NCBI GenBank assembly: GCA_905193155.1
Contig: CAJJNQ010000017.1
Coordinates: 1 to 53,162, forward strand
Source of the DNA: an uncultured Christensenella sp.
GTDB taxonomy: Bacteria > Bacillota > Clostridia > Christensenellales > UBA1750
Direction of reading: 5' to 3'
Length of the DNA stretch: 53,162 nt
The notes below the pieces were generated by a model, which made no database searches, was not told the origin of the DNA, and saw nothing but the letters and a program-made list of their open reading frames with translations. This document shows, piece by piece, positions 16,140 to 24,235 of this stretch. Position 1 is the stretch's first letter. Each line of letters starts with the position of its first letter. The position numbers and the translations under genes were made by a program.

Positions 16140-17357
16140 ATGACGGATCTGATGATTGTGGGCGGAGGCGCGGCCGGGCTGATGGCGGCGATCTGCTTTC
16201 TGGAAGAATGTCCGCAGGGAAAGGTGAAGCTGCTCGAGGCGGGCGAGCGCGTGGGTAAAAAGCTGCTCAGCACCGGCAACGGCCGCTGCAACCTGACCAA
16301 TTTGCGCGCCGCGGCAAGGGACTACGCCCCTGCGGACGTTTCCGGCGTGCTGAATCAGCTGCCGTCGCAGCGCCTGATCGAAAAGATGGAGGAGATGGGC
16401 CTGCCCTGCCGGGAGGAAGGCGAAGGGAGGGTCTACCCCGCGTCGGACGCGGCCTCTTCCGTGCTGGATACCCTGCGGCTGACGGCGGAACACTTAGGCG
16501 CGGAGGAAGTTACCGGCTTTGAAGTGGTGCGCGTCCGCCGGGACGCAGAGGGATTTGTCGTGGAAGCGGCGGATGGACGGCGCGAATGGGCGAAATTGCT
16601 GTTACTCACCACGGGCGGCAGGGCGGCCAGTAAATTTGCGGGCTACGATTTGGCGCGTGCGTTGGGCCACAGCGTCACGCCCCTGATCCCTGCGCTGCTG
16701 CCGTTCAAAACCGATGCTGCCGCCATCAAAGGATTGAACGGCGTGCGCTGCAAGTGCGCCGCGACGCTGCTCTGCGGCGGAAAGCAGATTCTGCGCGAGG
16801 AGGGCGAAGTGCTCTTTAAGGACTACGGCCTGTCCGGCATCGCTATCTTCCAGCTTTCCCGTGCGTTGGCACGGCAGAAAAAGGACGTCCAAGCGGAGGT
16901 GGAGTTGGATCTTCTGCCGGGAATGACCGACGCGCAGGCAGAAGCCTTTCTGTTTGACCGCGCGGAAAGACTCGGCTGGCGGCAGACCGACGCTTTCTTC
17001 CTCGGGATGTTCCACAAGAACATTGCCATGAACCTGCTGCGCGCCACAGGGATCGGCAGCGGCATGGTGGAGGACGTGACGACGAAGCAGCTCAAGGCAT
17101 TGGCGCATTTGCTCAAGCATTGGGAACACCGCGTGCTGGGCACGCAGGGCGGCTTCCAGAGCGCGCAGGTGACGGTGGGCGGCGTGCCGCTGCGCGAGAC
17201 GGACGGTGAGAGCCTGGAATCGAAGAAGTGCCCCGGCCTGTATTTGGCGGGCGAGCTGCTCGACGCGGACGGCCCCTGCGGCGGCTACAACCTCACCTGG
17301 GCGTTTGCCTCGGGCGCCGCGGCGGGAAAACACGCAGCGCAGGCACTGCGGAAATAA
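16140..17357 (+). CDS. HI0933/BaiN-like flavoprotein
   Basis: A 405-residue FAD-dependent oxidoreductase. The dinucleotide-binding motif is IVGGGAAGLMAA (6-17), followed by the family signature GKKLLSTGNGRCNLTN (about 40-55). The C-terminal FAD loop is CGGYNLTWAFASG. The family includes so-called aminoacetone oxidases and BaiN of bile-acid-dehydroxylating Clostridia, but the physiological reaction is usually unknown. It is placed directly after the HAD phosphatase and 13 bp before a second FAD protein. Confidence 0.9.
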   Translation: MTDLMIVGGGAAGLMAAICFLEECPQGKVKLLEAGERVGKKLLSTGNGRCNLTNLRAAARDYAPADVSGVLNQLPSQRLIEKMEEMGLPCREEGEGRVYPASDAASSVLDTLRLTAEHLGAEEVTGFEVVRVRRDAEGFVVEAADGRREWAKLLLLTTGGRAASKFAGYDLARALGHSVTPLIPALLPFKTDAAAIKGLNGVRCKCAATLLCGGKQILREEGEVLFKDYGLSGIAIFQLSRALARQKKDVQAEVELDLLPGMTDAQAEAFLFDRAERLGWRQTDAFFLGMFHKNIAMNLLRATGIGSGMVEDVTTKQLKALAHLLKHWEHRVLGTQGGFQSAQVTVGGVPLRETDGESLESKKCPGLYLAGELLDADGPCGGYNLTWAFASGAAAGKHAAQALRK

Positions 17358-17370
17358 AGGAGATAAGCAA

Positions 17371-18963
17371 GTGATCCGGATCAATCATCTCAAACACGGT
17401 GTGAAAAAGCCGCAGGACGAAAACGCGCTGCGGGCGCTGGCGGCGCGTGCACTGCGCCTGCCGGAGGAGCGCGTGACGCGCGTTGTGATTCTCAAGCGAT
17501 CGGTGGATGCGCGCGACAAGGGCGATATTCTCTATGTCTACGCGCTGGCGGCAGAGGTGCAGGGCGATGAAAAGCAGATTCTTGCCCGCTGCAAAAATCC
17601 CAATGCCGCGCTCTATAGGCGGCCGGAGCCGCTGGAGATCCCGAAGGTTTCTGCGCCAAAGAAGCGTCCCATCGTGGTGGGGCTGGGGCCTGCGGGACTG
17701 TTTGCAGCGCTCTATCTGGCCAAGGCGGGTCTGCGGCCGCTGGTGGTCGAGCGCGGACGCGAGGTGGAGCAGCGCCGCGGGGACGTGGAGCGCTTCTGGC
17801 GCAGCGGGGAATTTGATCCGCGCAGCAACGTGCAGTTCGGCGAGGGCGGCGCGGGCACGTTTTCCGACGGCAAGCTTACCACGGGCATTTCCAGCCCGCT
17901 GTGCGCCTATGTTCTGCAGGCGATGGCCGCGCACGGCGCACCGCAGGAGATTCTCTATCAGGCCAAGCCGCACATCGGCACCGATCATCTGACGCAGATG
18001 GTGCGCAGCATCCGGCAGGAGATCGTACGCCTAGGCGGCGAGGTTATGTTTGAAACAAAACTATCTGACGTTCGGATCGAAAACGGCGTGCTGTGCGGCG
18101 TGGTGCTGGAAGGCCCGCAGGGCTGTGAAACGCTGCCTTGTGAGCGGCTCATCCTTGCCTGCGGGCACAGCGCACGGGACACCTTTGCCCTGATGCGTGA
18201 TCTCGGCGCACAGATGCAGCGCAAGCCCTTTTCCATCGGCGCGCGCATCGAGCACAAGCAGGAAAGCATCTCCCGCGCGCAGTACGGCGCGATGTGGAAA
18301 TCGCTGGGAGCGGCGGATTACAAGCTCTCCTGCCACCTGCCCACGGGACGGTCGGCGTACACCTTCTGCATGTGCCCCGGCGGGCGCGTGGTGGCGGCGG
18401 CCTCGGAGGAGGGCGGTGTGGTGACCAATGGCATGAGCGAATTTGCCCGCGACGGCGAAAACGCCAACGCTGCGCTGCTGTGCAATGTCGAACCCGAAGA
18501 TTTCGGCGGGGAGGATGTGCTGGCGGGCGTGGAGTTCCAGCGGAAATACGAACGGCTGGCCTTTGAACTGGGGGGAAGAAATTACCACGCGCCGGCGCAG
18601 ACCGTGGGCGATTTCCTGGCGGGACATGCATCAACCGCGCTGGGGAAGGTTGTACCCAGCTATGCGCCCGGCGTGACGCTGACCGATCTGGCCGGGTGTC
18701 TGCCCAGTTTTGCCGTGACGACGCTGCGCAGCGCGATCGTGATTTTTGACAAGCGCCTGCGCGGCTATGCGCAGGAGGATGCGGTGCTCACGGGTGTGGA
18801 GACGCGCTCCTCTTCGCCTGTTCGTATTCTGCGCGGAGAAAACTGCCAGTCGAATCTAAAGGGGTTATTTCCCTGCGGCGAGGGCGCGGGCTATGCGGGC
18901 GGCATCATGTCCGCCGCGGTGGACGGTCTGCGCTGCGCCATCGCCTTAACTCAAAGCCTTTGA
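17371..18963 (+). CDS. FAD-dependent dehydrogenase, COG2509 type
   Basis: A 530-residue flavoprotein. Residues 1-90 form an extra N-terminal domain (KRSVDARDKGDILYVYAL) characteristic of this uncharacterised family. The FAD motif VVGLGPAGLFAALYLAKAG is at about 102-120, followed by VVERGREVEQR and FGEGGAGTFSDGKL. The C-terminus ends in LFPCGEGAGYAGGIMSAAVDG, the flavin-closing motif. Substrate is unknown. GTG at 17371 is preferred because AAAGGAGATAAG sits upstream; a longer frame to 17206 would overlap the preceding gene out of frame. Confidence 0.9.
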   Translation: MIRINHLKHGVKKPQDENALRALAARALRLPEERVTRVVILKRSVDARDKGDILYVYALAAEVQGDEKQILARCKNPNAALYRRPEPLEIPKVSAPKKRPIVVGLGPAGLFAALYLAKAGLRPLVVERGREVEQRRGDVERFWRSGEFDPRSNVQFGEGGAGTFSDGKLTTGISSPLCAYVLQAMAAHGAPQEILYQAKPHIGTDHLTQMVRSIRQEIVRLGGEVMFETKLSDVRIENGVLCGVVLEGPQGCETLPCERLILACGHSARDTFALMRDLGAQMQRKPFSIGARIEHKQESISRAQYGAMWKSLGAADYKLSCHLPTGRSAYTFCMCPGGRVVAAASEEGGVVTNGMSEFARDGENANAALLCNVEPEDFGGEDVLAGVEFQRKYERLAFELGGRNYHAPAQTVGDFLAGHASTALGKVVPSYAPGVTLTDLAGCLPSFAVTTLRSAIVIFDKRLRGYAQEDAVLTGVETRSSSPVRILRGENCQSNLKGLFPCGEGAGYAGGIMSAAVDGLRCAIALTQSL

Positions 18964-19013
18964 CCCTAGGAAAGCTGTGCGCAAAAACGCGGATGCGGAC
19001 AGGGAAAACGTGC

Positions 19014-19019
19014 TATACT
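19014..19019 (+). promoter_or_regulatory. -10 element of the AraC gene
   Basis: TGC-TATACT extended -10, 26 nt before the ATG; no clear -35. Confidence 0.5.
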
Positions 19020-19044
19020 TCGGGCAGAAAGGGGTGGTTTTCTC

Positions 19045-19878
19045 ATGGAATGGATGGAACGGATGAACCGGACGATGGATTACATCGAAGAGAACCTTTC
19101 CGGAAGCATTGATCCGGAGCAGATTGCGCGCATCATGGCCTGCCCGTATGCGGTGTTTCAGCGCGGGTTTGGCCCGATTGCGGGCGTGCAGCTGGCAGAA
19201 TACATCCGCAGGCGTCGGTTGAGCTGCGCGGCCTATGATTTGCAGCATACCTCTCTGCGCGTGATCGATGTGGCCGTAAAATACGGCTACGATTCGGCGG
19301 ACGCTTTTGCGGCGGCTTTCCGGCGGATGCACGGGTTGACCCCGCAGGAGGCGCGCAAGCCCGGCGCAAAGCTCAGCTTTTATCCGCGGCTGACGTTTTC
19401 GCTGCGCATTGTCGGCACGGAGAAGATGCGTTATGAGGTCTGCGAGCTTCCGGCATTTTCGGTGCTGGGCATCCGGCGCACGACGCCCTGGGGCGGCGGT
19501 ACCTGGGGTGTCATCAAGCAAAACGGGCAGATTCACGACATTGAGCGAGTTTGCGGGCATGCCTGTGATCTGGGATTGTGCTTCGGTTTTGCGGAGGACG
19601 GCAGCAACGATTATTTCTGCGGCGCGCGCTACGCGGGCCCGGATGTGCCGGGCTTCGACCGCACAGAGCTGCCGGAGGGGCTTTGGCTGAAGTTCTTTGC
19701 GGAGGGCAGAATTTCAGCCGGCATGCTGGGGGAAACCTGGAAGCGCATCTACGGCGAGTTCATGCCGCAGAGCGAGTATTGCCAGATCGACCTGCCCACC
19801 ATCGAGCGATACGTCCGCTGGGATGAAGCTGCCGACGACTGCCTGGTGGAGATCCTGATCCCCGTGAAAAGGTCGTAA
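19045..19878 (+). CDS. AraC-family regulator with GyrI-like effector domain
   Basis: A 277-residue protein. Residues 1-110 form the AraC double helix-turn-helix (DYIEENLSGSIDPEQIARI ... RVIDVAVKYGYDSADAFAAAF). Residues about 125-277 form a GyrI/SRPBCC-like effector-binding domain (MRYEVCELPAFSVLGIRRT at its start, VEILIPVK at its end). This Rob/SoxS-GyrI arrangement is typical of drug- or small-molecule-sensing regulators. Target genes are unknown; the DUF3795 reading frames follow within 12 bp. Confidence 0.9.
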   Translation: MEWMERMNRTMDYIEENLSGSIDPEQIARIMACPYAVFQRGFGPIAGVQLAEYIRRRRLSCAAYDLQHTSLRVIDVAVKYGYDSADAFAAAFRRMHGLTPQEARKPGAKLSFYPRLTFSLRIVGTEKMRYEVCELPAFSVLGIRRTTPWGGGTWGVIKQNGQIHDIERVCGHACDLGLCFGFAEDGSNDYFCGARYAGPDVPGFDRTELPEGLWLKFFAEGRISAGMLGETWKRIYGEFMPQSEYCQIDLPTIERYVRWDEAADDCLVEILIPVKRS

Positions 19879-19890
19879 GGGGGCGGAAGC

Positions 19891-20064
19891 ATGAAGTTTG
19901 AACCGGAGAGCCGCTGCGGTGTATCCTGCGCGGCATTTCCGTGCGAAATCCTCATGGAGTATGAAAAACAGCCGGGCAAGGCGGGCTGGTGTGGATCCTG
20001 TGTCGGTCTGTGGACACCACTGCGATTTTTGTTTTCTGGGGCAGTGGTGCGGCGGCTGCCGTAG
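19891..20064 (+). CDS. Small Cys-rich ORF, possible DUF3795 remnant
   Basis: A 57-codon frame starting ATG at 19891 behind a good AAGGGGGCGG ribosome site. It reads ESRCGVSCAAFPCEILMEYE near the start; ESRCG and FPCEIL are elements found at opposite ends of DUF3795 zinc-ribbon-like proteins, so this could be an internal deletion product. Its last half overlaps the main DUF3795 frame in another phase and probably has no meaning. It may be a translated leader for the next frame, a remnant, or one half of a frameshifted gene. Confidence 0.4.
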   Translation: MKFEPESRCGVSCAAFPCEILMEYEKQPGKAGWCGSCVGLWTPLRFLFSGAVVRRLP

Positions 20065-20452
20065 CGGATATAACTGCTGTTCTTTTGCCACCATCAGCCC
20101 GGACGGCATCTGTCCGCAGGTGAAGTGTGCGGACGAAAAAGGGCTGGAAGGCTGCTGGCTTTGCACAGAATTGGACGGTTGTGCAAAGGGATATTACGGC
20201 AATCAGGACGAGTATGTTGCCAAGGCGACGGCGATGTTTATCCGAAAGCACGGTAAGGAGACTTACACAGAAGCATTGCGCCGCGCTGTGGAAGCGGGGG
20301 AGAATTATCCAAAGAGCTTTGACGCGCAGGGCAGCGTGGAGGCGGCGTTGCGCTTGTTGGAGCATACCGTTAAGGGGAAGTGCGCGCTTCACCTCCCACC
20401 CTTCAGTCCCGGCCTTGCGGCCGGGCCAGCTCCCCTCAAGGGGAGCCTTTGA
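19961..20452 (+). CDS. DUF3795 domain protein with altered C-terminus
   Basis: A 163-residue Cys-rich protein. The core SVCGHHCDFCFLGQWCGGC, then NCCSFATISPDGICPQVKC and GCWLCTELDGCAKGYYG is the zinc-binding-like DUF3795 pattern of Clostridia; function is unknown. Residues about 100-145 form a helical tail. The final 22 residues or so (from LHLPPFSPGLAA onward) are translated from a palindromic repeat inserted at 20396, so the native end is probably lost or extended. The start is uncertain: ATG 19961 lacks a good ribosome site and the better one serves another frame. Confidence 0.6.
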   Translation: MKNSRARRAGVDPVSVCGHHCDFCFLGQWCGGCRSGYNCCSFATISPDGICPQVKCADEKGLEGCWLCTELDGCAKGYYGNQDEYVAKATAMFIRKHGKETYTEALRRAVEAGENYPKSFDAQGSVEAALRLLEHTVKGKCALHLPPFSPGLAAGPAPLKGSL

Positions 20453-20530
20453 TTCGGAAAAACGTGAGGTGCCAAGCCTCCCCTTGAGGGGAGGTGTCAG
20501 TCCGCCTTGGCGGGCTGACGGAAGGGTGGG
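20396..20530. repeat. Palindromic MITE-like repeat
   Basis: About 135 bp bounded by inverted ends CCCACCCTTCAGTC and GACGGAAGGGTGGG. Inside are four nested hairpins: CCCGGCC/GGCCGGG (20408-20425), CTCCCCTCAAGGGGAG (20430-20445), CCTCCCCTTGAGGGGAGG (about 20477-20493) and TCAGTCCGCC/GGCGGGCTGA (20498-20518). The left and right halves are imperfect mirror images. No transposase is present. The style matches short dispersed repeats known from gut Clostridia genomes. It supplies the 3' end of the DUF3795 frame. Confidence 0.8.
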
Positions 20531-20563
20531 CGTGGGGACGAAAAAAAGAACTGCAAAAAAACG

Positions 20564-20602
20564 ACAAAACGGACGTTCCGGCAATCGGAGCGCCCGTTTT
20601 GT
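20564..20602 (+). terminator. Strong hairpin terminator
   Basis: Two stacked stems ACAAAACGG/CCGTTTTGT with inner CGTTCCG/CGGAGCG and loop GCAAT. The T-rich 3' arm continues into GTTGATT. It ends the AraC-DUF3795 transcript. Confidence 0.8.
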
Positions 20603-20610
20603 TGATTCCC

Positions 20611-20640
20611 TTGCGTGAGCAGGGGGAAACGCGGTATAAT
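20611..20640 (+). promoter_or_regulatory. Promoter of the amidohydrolase gene
   Basis: TTGCGT (20611-20616), 18-bp spacer, consensus TATAAT (20635-20640), 37 bp before the ATG. Confidence 0.65.
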
Positions 20641-20677
20641 CCCCTCGTATGGAAAGAAAGGCTGGAACCTTTGATTT

Positions 20678-21499
20678 ATGAAGATTGATTTTCATGTGCA
20701 TCTCTTCCCGGATGCGCTGGCGGTGAAAACCATCGAAAAGCTGGCGCGCATCGCAGGAGACGAACACGGCGACGCGCCGCATTATACCGATGGCACGCTG
20801 CGGGGAACGCTGGAAAAGATGGATGTTTGGGGCGTGGATCGTGCTGTGACGCAGCACATCGCCACTTCCGTTCACGCCATGCACAAGGTCAATGACTTTG
20901 CCGCATCGGTGCGCAGCGAACGGCTCTATGCCTTCGGCTCGGTGCATCCCGATGCGCCGGATGCGCTGGAGGAGCTGGAACGCATCCGTGCGTTGGGCCT
21001 GGACGGCGTTAAGCTCCATCCGGATTATCAGAATTTTTTCGTCGATGAGGAGCGCATGGCGTCGATCTATGAGAAGATGGCGCAGCTGCATCTGCCGGTG
21101 CTGTTCCATGCGGGGTGGGATCCGCTCTCACCGGAATTGCTGCACGCAGAGCCGGAACGCCTTGCTCACGTGGCGGAGGGCTTTCCGGAGCTGACGATCA
21201 TCGCCGCGCACCTGGGCGGTATGCGGCGCTACGATCAGGTGGAAAAGCATCTGCTCGGCCGCAAAAACGTCTATCTCGATACGGCGATGACCGCAGCTTA
21301 TCTGCACGACGAAGCACAGTTTGTCCGCGTCTTGCGCGGACATGGGCTGGATCGCGTGCTCTTTGCCACCGATTGCCCCTGGTCCAACCCGGAACGGGAG
21401 CTGCACCTGCTGGATAACGCGGGATTGACGCAGCAGGAATATGACGCGGTGACGTATGGCAACGCATTGCGCTTGCTCAGCTCCAATCGGCCTCAATGA
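20678..21499 (+). CDS. Amidohydrolase-family (TIM-barrel) hydrolase
   Basis: A 273-residue metal-dependent hydrolase or decarboxylase of the amidohydrolase-2 type. Motifs along the barrel: FHVH (5-8), KLHPDY (about 113), LFHAG (about 143), IAAHLGG (about 175) and FATDCPW (about 230) supplying the usual His, His, His and Asp ligands. The substrate is unknown; members of this group act on cyclic amides or carboxylic acids. It is monocistronic. Its end overlaps the convergent small gene by 23 bp. Confidence 0.88.
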   Translation: MKIDFHVHLFPDALAVKTIEKLARIAGDEHGDAPHYTDGTLRGTLEKMDVWGVDRAVTQHIATSVHAMHKVNDFAASVRSERLYAFGSVHPDAPDALEELERIRALGLDGVKLHPDYQNFFVDEERMASIYEKMAQLHLPVLFHAGWDPLSPELLHAEPERLAHVAEGFPELTIIAAHLGGMRRYDQVEKHLLGRKNVYLDTAMTAAYLHDEAQFVRVLRGHGLDRVLFATDCPWSNPERELHLLDNAGLTQQEYDAVTYGNALRLLSSNRPQ

Positions 21500-21752
21500 A
21501 CCAGAGATCCCGGTCGTGGAATAGATAAATCTGCTTGCCCTGCACGCGGCAGGTGTAGCGCATTCCATGCCCGCCCGTTCGTTCGGAGGCCGCGGGGCGC
21601 ACATCGGTGATCCGGTCGATCAGATAGGTTTCGCCCTCCGCTTCCCGGAACTTCAGCGGCGTGATCTTTCCGCCGATGTCGTGGTCAGCGCGCACTTTGA
21701 CGAAGGCTTTGCGCGCACGGGGTTGGGTGTATCGCTGCATGAAGATCCACAT
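21477..21752 (-). CDS. Conserved small protein of unknown function
   Basis: A 91-residue basic protein. The body reads FVKVRADHDIGGKITPLKF, then YLIDRITDVRPAASERTGG and RYTCRVQGKQIYLFHDRDLW, an all-beta pattern of the kind of small proteins found near DinB-type polymerases in Firmicutes; that association is from memory and not shown here. The start may be the second Met (MQRYTQ, five codons in), since GAGAGG directly abuts the first ATG. Function unknown. Confidence 0.7.
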   Translation of the reverse strand: MWIFMQRYTQPRARKAFVKVRADHDIGGKITPLKFREAEGETYLIDRITDVRPAASERTGGHGMRYTCRVQGKQIYLFHDRDLWFIEADWS

Positions 21753-21938
21753 CCTCTCTGATCATGTACATATATTCCGGCTACATGAGTTCGCTTAATT
21801 GACTTTGAAAAGCATAACATAAGAACGCTTGTGCGTCAATAGCTCGAGCGGATTTTTGGCATAGAAATTTCTGCAAAAGGGAAAAGAGCGTTTTTTGTCG
21901 AACCATCAGATAAGATCAAAAAGGAGGGGGGAAGCATT

Positions 21939-22715
21939 ATGCCGGAGAACGACAAGCAGGGCGTCCGCAGCGGTCATGAAGGGCATCGAAAGCGACTGCG
22001 CCAGCGGGCACGCGCCACGCAGCTGGAAGGTTTTCAACCGCATGAGGTGTTGGAGCTGCTGCTGACCTACGCCATTCCCCGGCAGGACGTCAATCCCCTG
22101 GCGCACGCGCTGATCGATCGGTTCGGCTCGCTTTCGGGCGTGCTGGACGCGAGTGCGGCGGAGCTGGAGCAGGTACCCGGCATGGGCGAAAGCGCCGCGG
22201 TGCTGCTCTCGTCGCTGGTAGGCGTGTTCGCAGCGTATCAGAAGGATCGCTGGGGTGAAAAGCCGCGTCTGACCAATCGCGCGTTGGCGGGAGAATACTG
22301 CACGGCGCTCTTTGCCCGCCAGCAGGTGGAATCCATTGTACTCATCTGTCTGGATGTGCATAAAACCGTGATCGCTGCCGAAACGCTGATGCGCGGCACG
22401 GTGGACGAAACGCCGCTTTATCCCCGTTCGGTCGTCGAGTGCGCGCTGCGCCATCGGGCGCATTCGGTCCTTCTGGCGCACAATCATCCCAGCGGCGTGC
22501 TCACGCCGTCGCGAGGAGATATCGACGTTTCTATCCAGGTCGGCAACGCATTAAAGCCCGTGGAGATCGAACTGCTCGACCATATCGTGGTGGCGGGCAG
22601 CGAATATTGCAGTTTATATGCGCTGGGCTATCTGGGCGGAGGAACGCAGCTACATCCCGTGGGAGGATACCGCCGTGCGGCGGATGCGGACGGATCGCTT
22701 CACGATTCCGATTGA
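21939..22715 (+). CDS. radC: RadC-family JAB/JAMM protein
   Basis: A 258-residue protein. Residues 34-90 form a helix-hairpin-helix DNA-binding region (VPGMGESAAVLL, 79-90). The MPN/JAMM metallo domain follows with E at about 148, HNHPSG at 181-186 and D194, the complete zinc site. RadC proteins were once linked to DNA repair; the activity remains unclear, with a metallopeptidase- or nuclease-like role proposed. AAAAAGGAGGGGGG precedes the ATG. The 3' end overlaps the convergent M1 peptidase gene by 16 bp. Confidence 0.93.
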   Translation: MPENDKQGVRSGHEGHRKRLRQRARATQLEGFQPHEVLELLLTYAIPRQDVNPLAHALIDRFGSLSGVLDASAAELEQVPGMGESAAVLLSSLVGVFAAYQKDRWGEKPRLTNRALAGEYCTALFARQQVESIVLICLDVHKTVIAAETLMRGTVDETPLYPRSVVECALRHRAHSVLLAHNHPSGVLTPSRGDIDVSIQVGNALKPVEIELLDHIVVAGSEYCSLYALGYLGGGTQLHPVGGYRRAADADGSLHDSD

Positions 22716-24151
22716 ATGCCGCCGTTCAGCCAGCGCTTGGCCAGTGCGGCGTTTTCCGCATCGAATGTGGAGAGAAAATCCTCCGGCGCGGCCAGCTTGA
22801 AACGGTTGCTCTTGTAGTAGCTTCGCAGGGCGGTCAAAAAGGCTTCGTTGCCCAGGTGCGCGCGCAGGTCGTGCAGCATGGCCGCGCCCTTGCGGTAGAC
22901 CAGCGCGTCGTAAACCGCTGCGCTTTCAAAGCGGGAGAGCTCCTGCGCAATGCCCACGCCGCGCAGCGACGGATTGTCCACGGCGGGGCGCACCATGTTT
23001 TGATAGAGAGAATCAAAAGAATCTGCACCGTAAACCGATTCGTAATACAGCAGCGTGGAATATTCCGCCAGCGCTTCATCCTGCCAGGGGGAAGCGATCT
23101 GGTCGCTGCCCACGGCGGCATACCACCATTGATGGGCCGTCTCGTGCGCGACGACGAATTCCAGCATGCCGTCCTGCGCGGTATAGAGGCGTTGATCCAC
23201 TATCGCCAGCGCAGGGTATTCCATGCCGCCGACGTAGAAATCCGCGGCACAGACCGTGAAATCCGGATAAGGATAGTCTCCGAACCATTCGGAATACAAC
23301 CGCAGCGCCTGCGCGGCTGTGTCCAGCGCCTGCTGCGCGTCTTCCTCCGTGAAGGCGAAGGAGCGGATACATATGCCGTTCTGCTCGGCCTGCGCAACTT
23401 CATAGTCCTTGCTCAGCAGCAGCGCGAAATCGCGCTGATTCCGTGTGCGGAAGGTCCATCGGCCGTCCTCCGCACGCACGAGTCCCGGCCCGGCGGCGAC
23501 ATAGCCGCCCGGCGCGCTCAGCTCCACATCCCAGTCCGCGCATTCGCTGAGAAACGGATCGCCGATCGGGGTGTAGTCGTCTGTGCGGAAAGCACCGTCC
23601 TGAAAGATGCAGAGCGTCGCCAGCACATTGCACAGTCGCACGTCCTTGGTCAAAACGCCGGTTCTCAGCCGGTTGCGGGAAAGCGCTGCGTCATAACGCA
23701 GAGTCACTTCTGCGCCGCCCTGCGGCCGCAGTGAAAACGGCAGCTGCACGCGCAGCACCGTGCGTTGCGCGCCTTCCAGCATAAAGGGCGCGTTCTTGCC
23801 GTTGACCTGGACGGAAAGGTTGGAAACGCCGCCGGACGTGAAGCCTTCCGGATAGGCGATGGAAAGCTCGTTGTCCGGCACGGGAACAGAGCGCTCCTCG
23901 GCAAAGGCATTGGGATAGAGCCGGAGACAGAGATGATCCAGCGATTCTCCTGCGCGATTGGTGAGCCGAATGGTTTCCTGCACGGAAAGCGTCGCGTTTT
24001 CCTCCTGCCAGACCGCCTGCACTTGATAGTGGTCGCGGCGGTGCGCGTTCCCCGTCAGGATCAGGCAGAGCGTCAGCAGCAGCACAGCGCCCAGGAGCGG
24101 CAGTTTGTATTTTTTGATTTTTAACCATACGTTTTGAAGCACGGCAGGCAA
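22700..24151 (-). CDS. Membrane-anchored M1-family aminopeptidase
   Basis: A 483-residue protein with an N-terminal membrane anchor (residues 16-33) and an extracytoplasmic M1 peptidase domain. The substrate-side motif GGMEYP is at 308-313, the zinc motif HETAH at 336-340 and the third ligand E359 18 residues later, so all catalytic residues are present. It lacks the large C-terminal helical domain of cytosolic PepN, as do other shorter bacterial surface M1 proteins. It probably trims peptides outside the cell. It overlaps radC convergently. Confidence 0.9.
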   Translation of the reverse strand: MPAVLQNVWLKIKKYKLPLLGAVLLLTLCLILTGNAHRRDHYQVQAVWQEENATLSVQETIRLTNRAGESLDHLCLRLYPNAFAEERSVPVPDNELSIAYPEGFTSGGVSNLSVQVNGKNAPFMLEGAQRTVLRVQLPFSLRPQGGAEVTLRYDAALSRNRLRTGVLTKDVRLCNVLATLCIFQDGAFRTDDYTPIGDPFLSECADWDVELSAPGGYVAAGPGLVRAEDGRWTFRTRNQRDFALLLSKDYEVAQAEQNGICIRSFAFTEEDAQQALDTAAQALRLYSEWFGDYPYPDFTVCAADFYVGGMEYPALAIVDQRLYTAQDGMLEFVVAHETAHQWWYAAVGSDQIASPWQDEALAEYSTLLYYESVYGADSFDSLYQNMVRPAVDNPSLRGVGIAQELSRFESAAVYDALVYRKGAAMLHDLRAHLGNEAFLTALRSYYKSNRFKLAAPEDFLSTFDAENAALAKRWLNGGIQSES

Positions 24152-24235
24152 GCGTCATCCCTCCGGTCGTTTTTTTCCTTTCATGGGTATGACGCAGAAA
24201 CCTTTATTATTCGGGAAAGACAGAGGATTTGTATT

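Noticed and set aside
14445..16493. 682-codon minus-strand frame
   Set aside because: Antisense to ApgM, HAD and FAD genes; same artefact.
20396..20530. CRISPR-like or transposon end
   Set aside because: There is one copy pair only, no spacers and no transposase; it fits a dispersed palindromic repeat better.
22439..23734. 431-codon plus-strand frame
   Set aside because: Antisense to the M1 peptidase with its intact HETAH site; Arg/Gly-rich composition.
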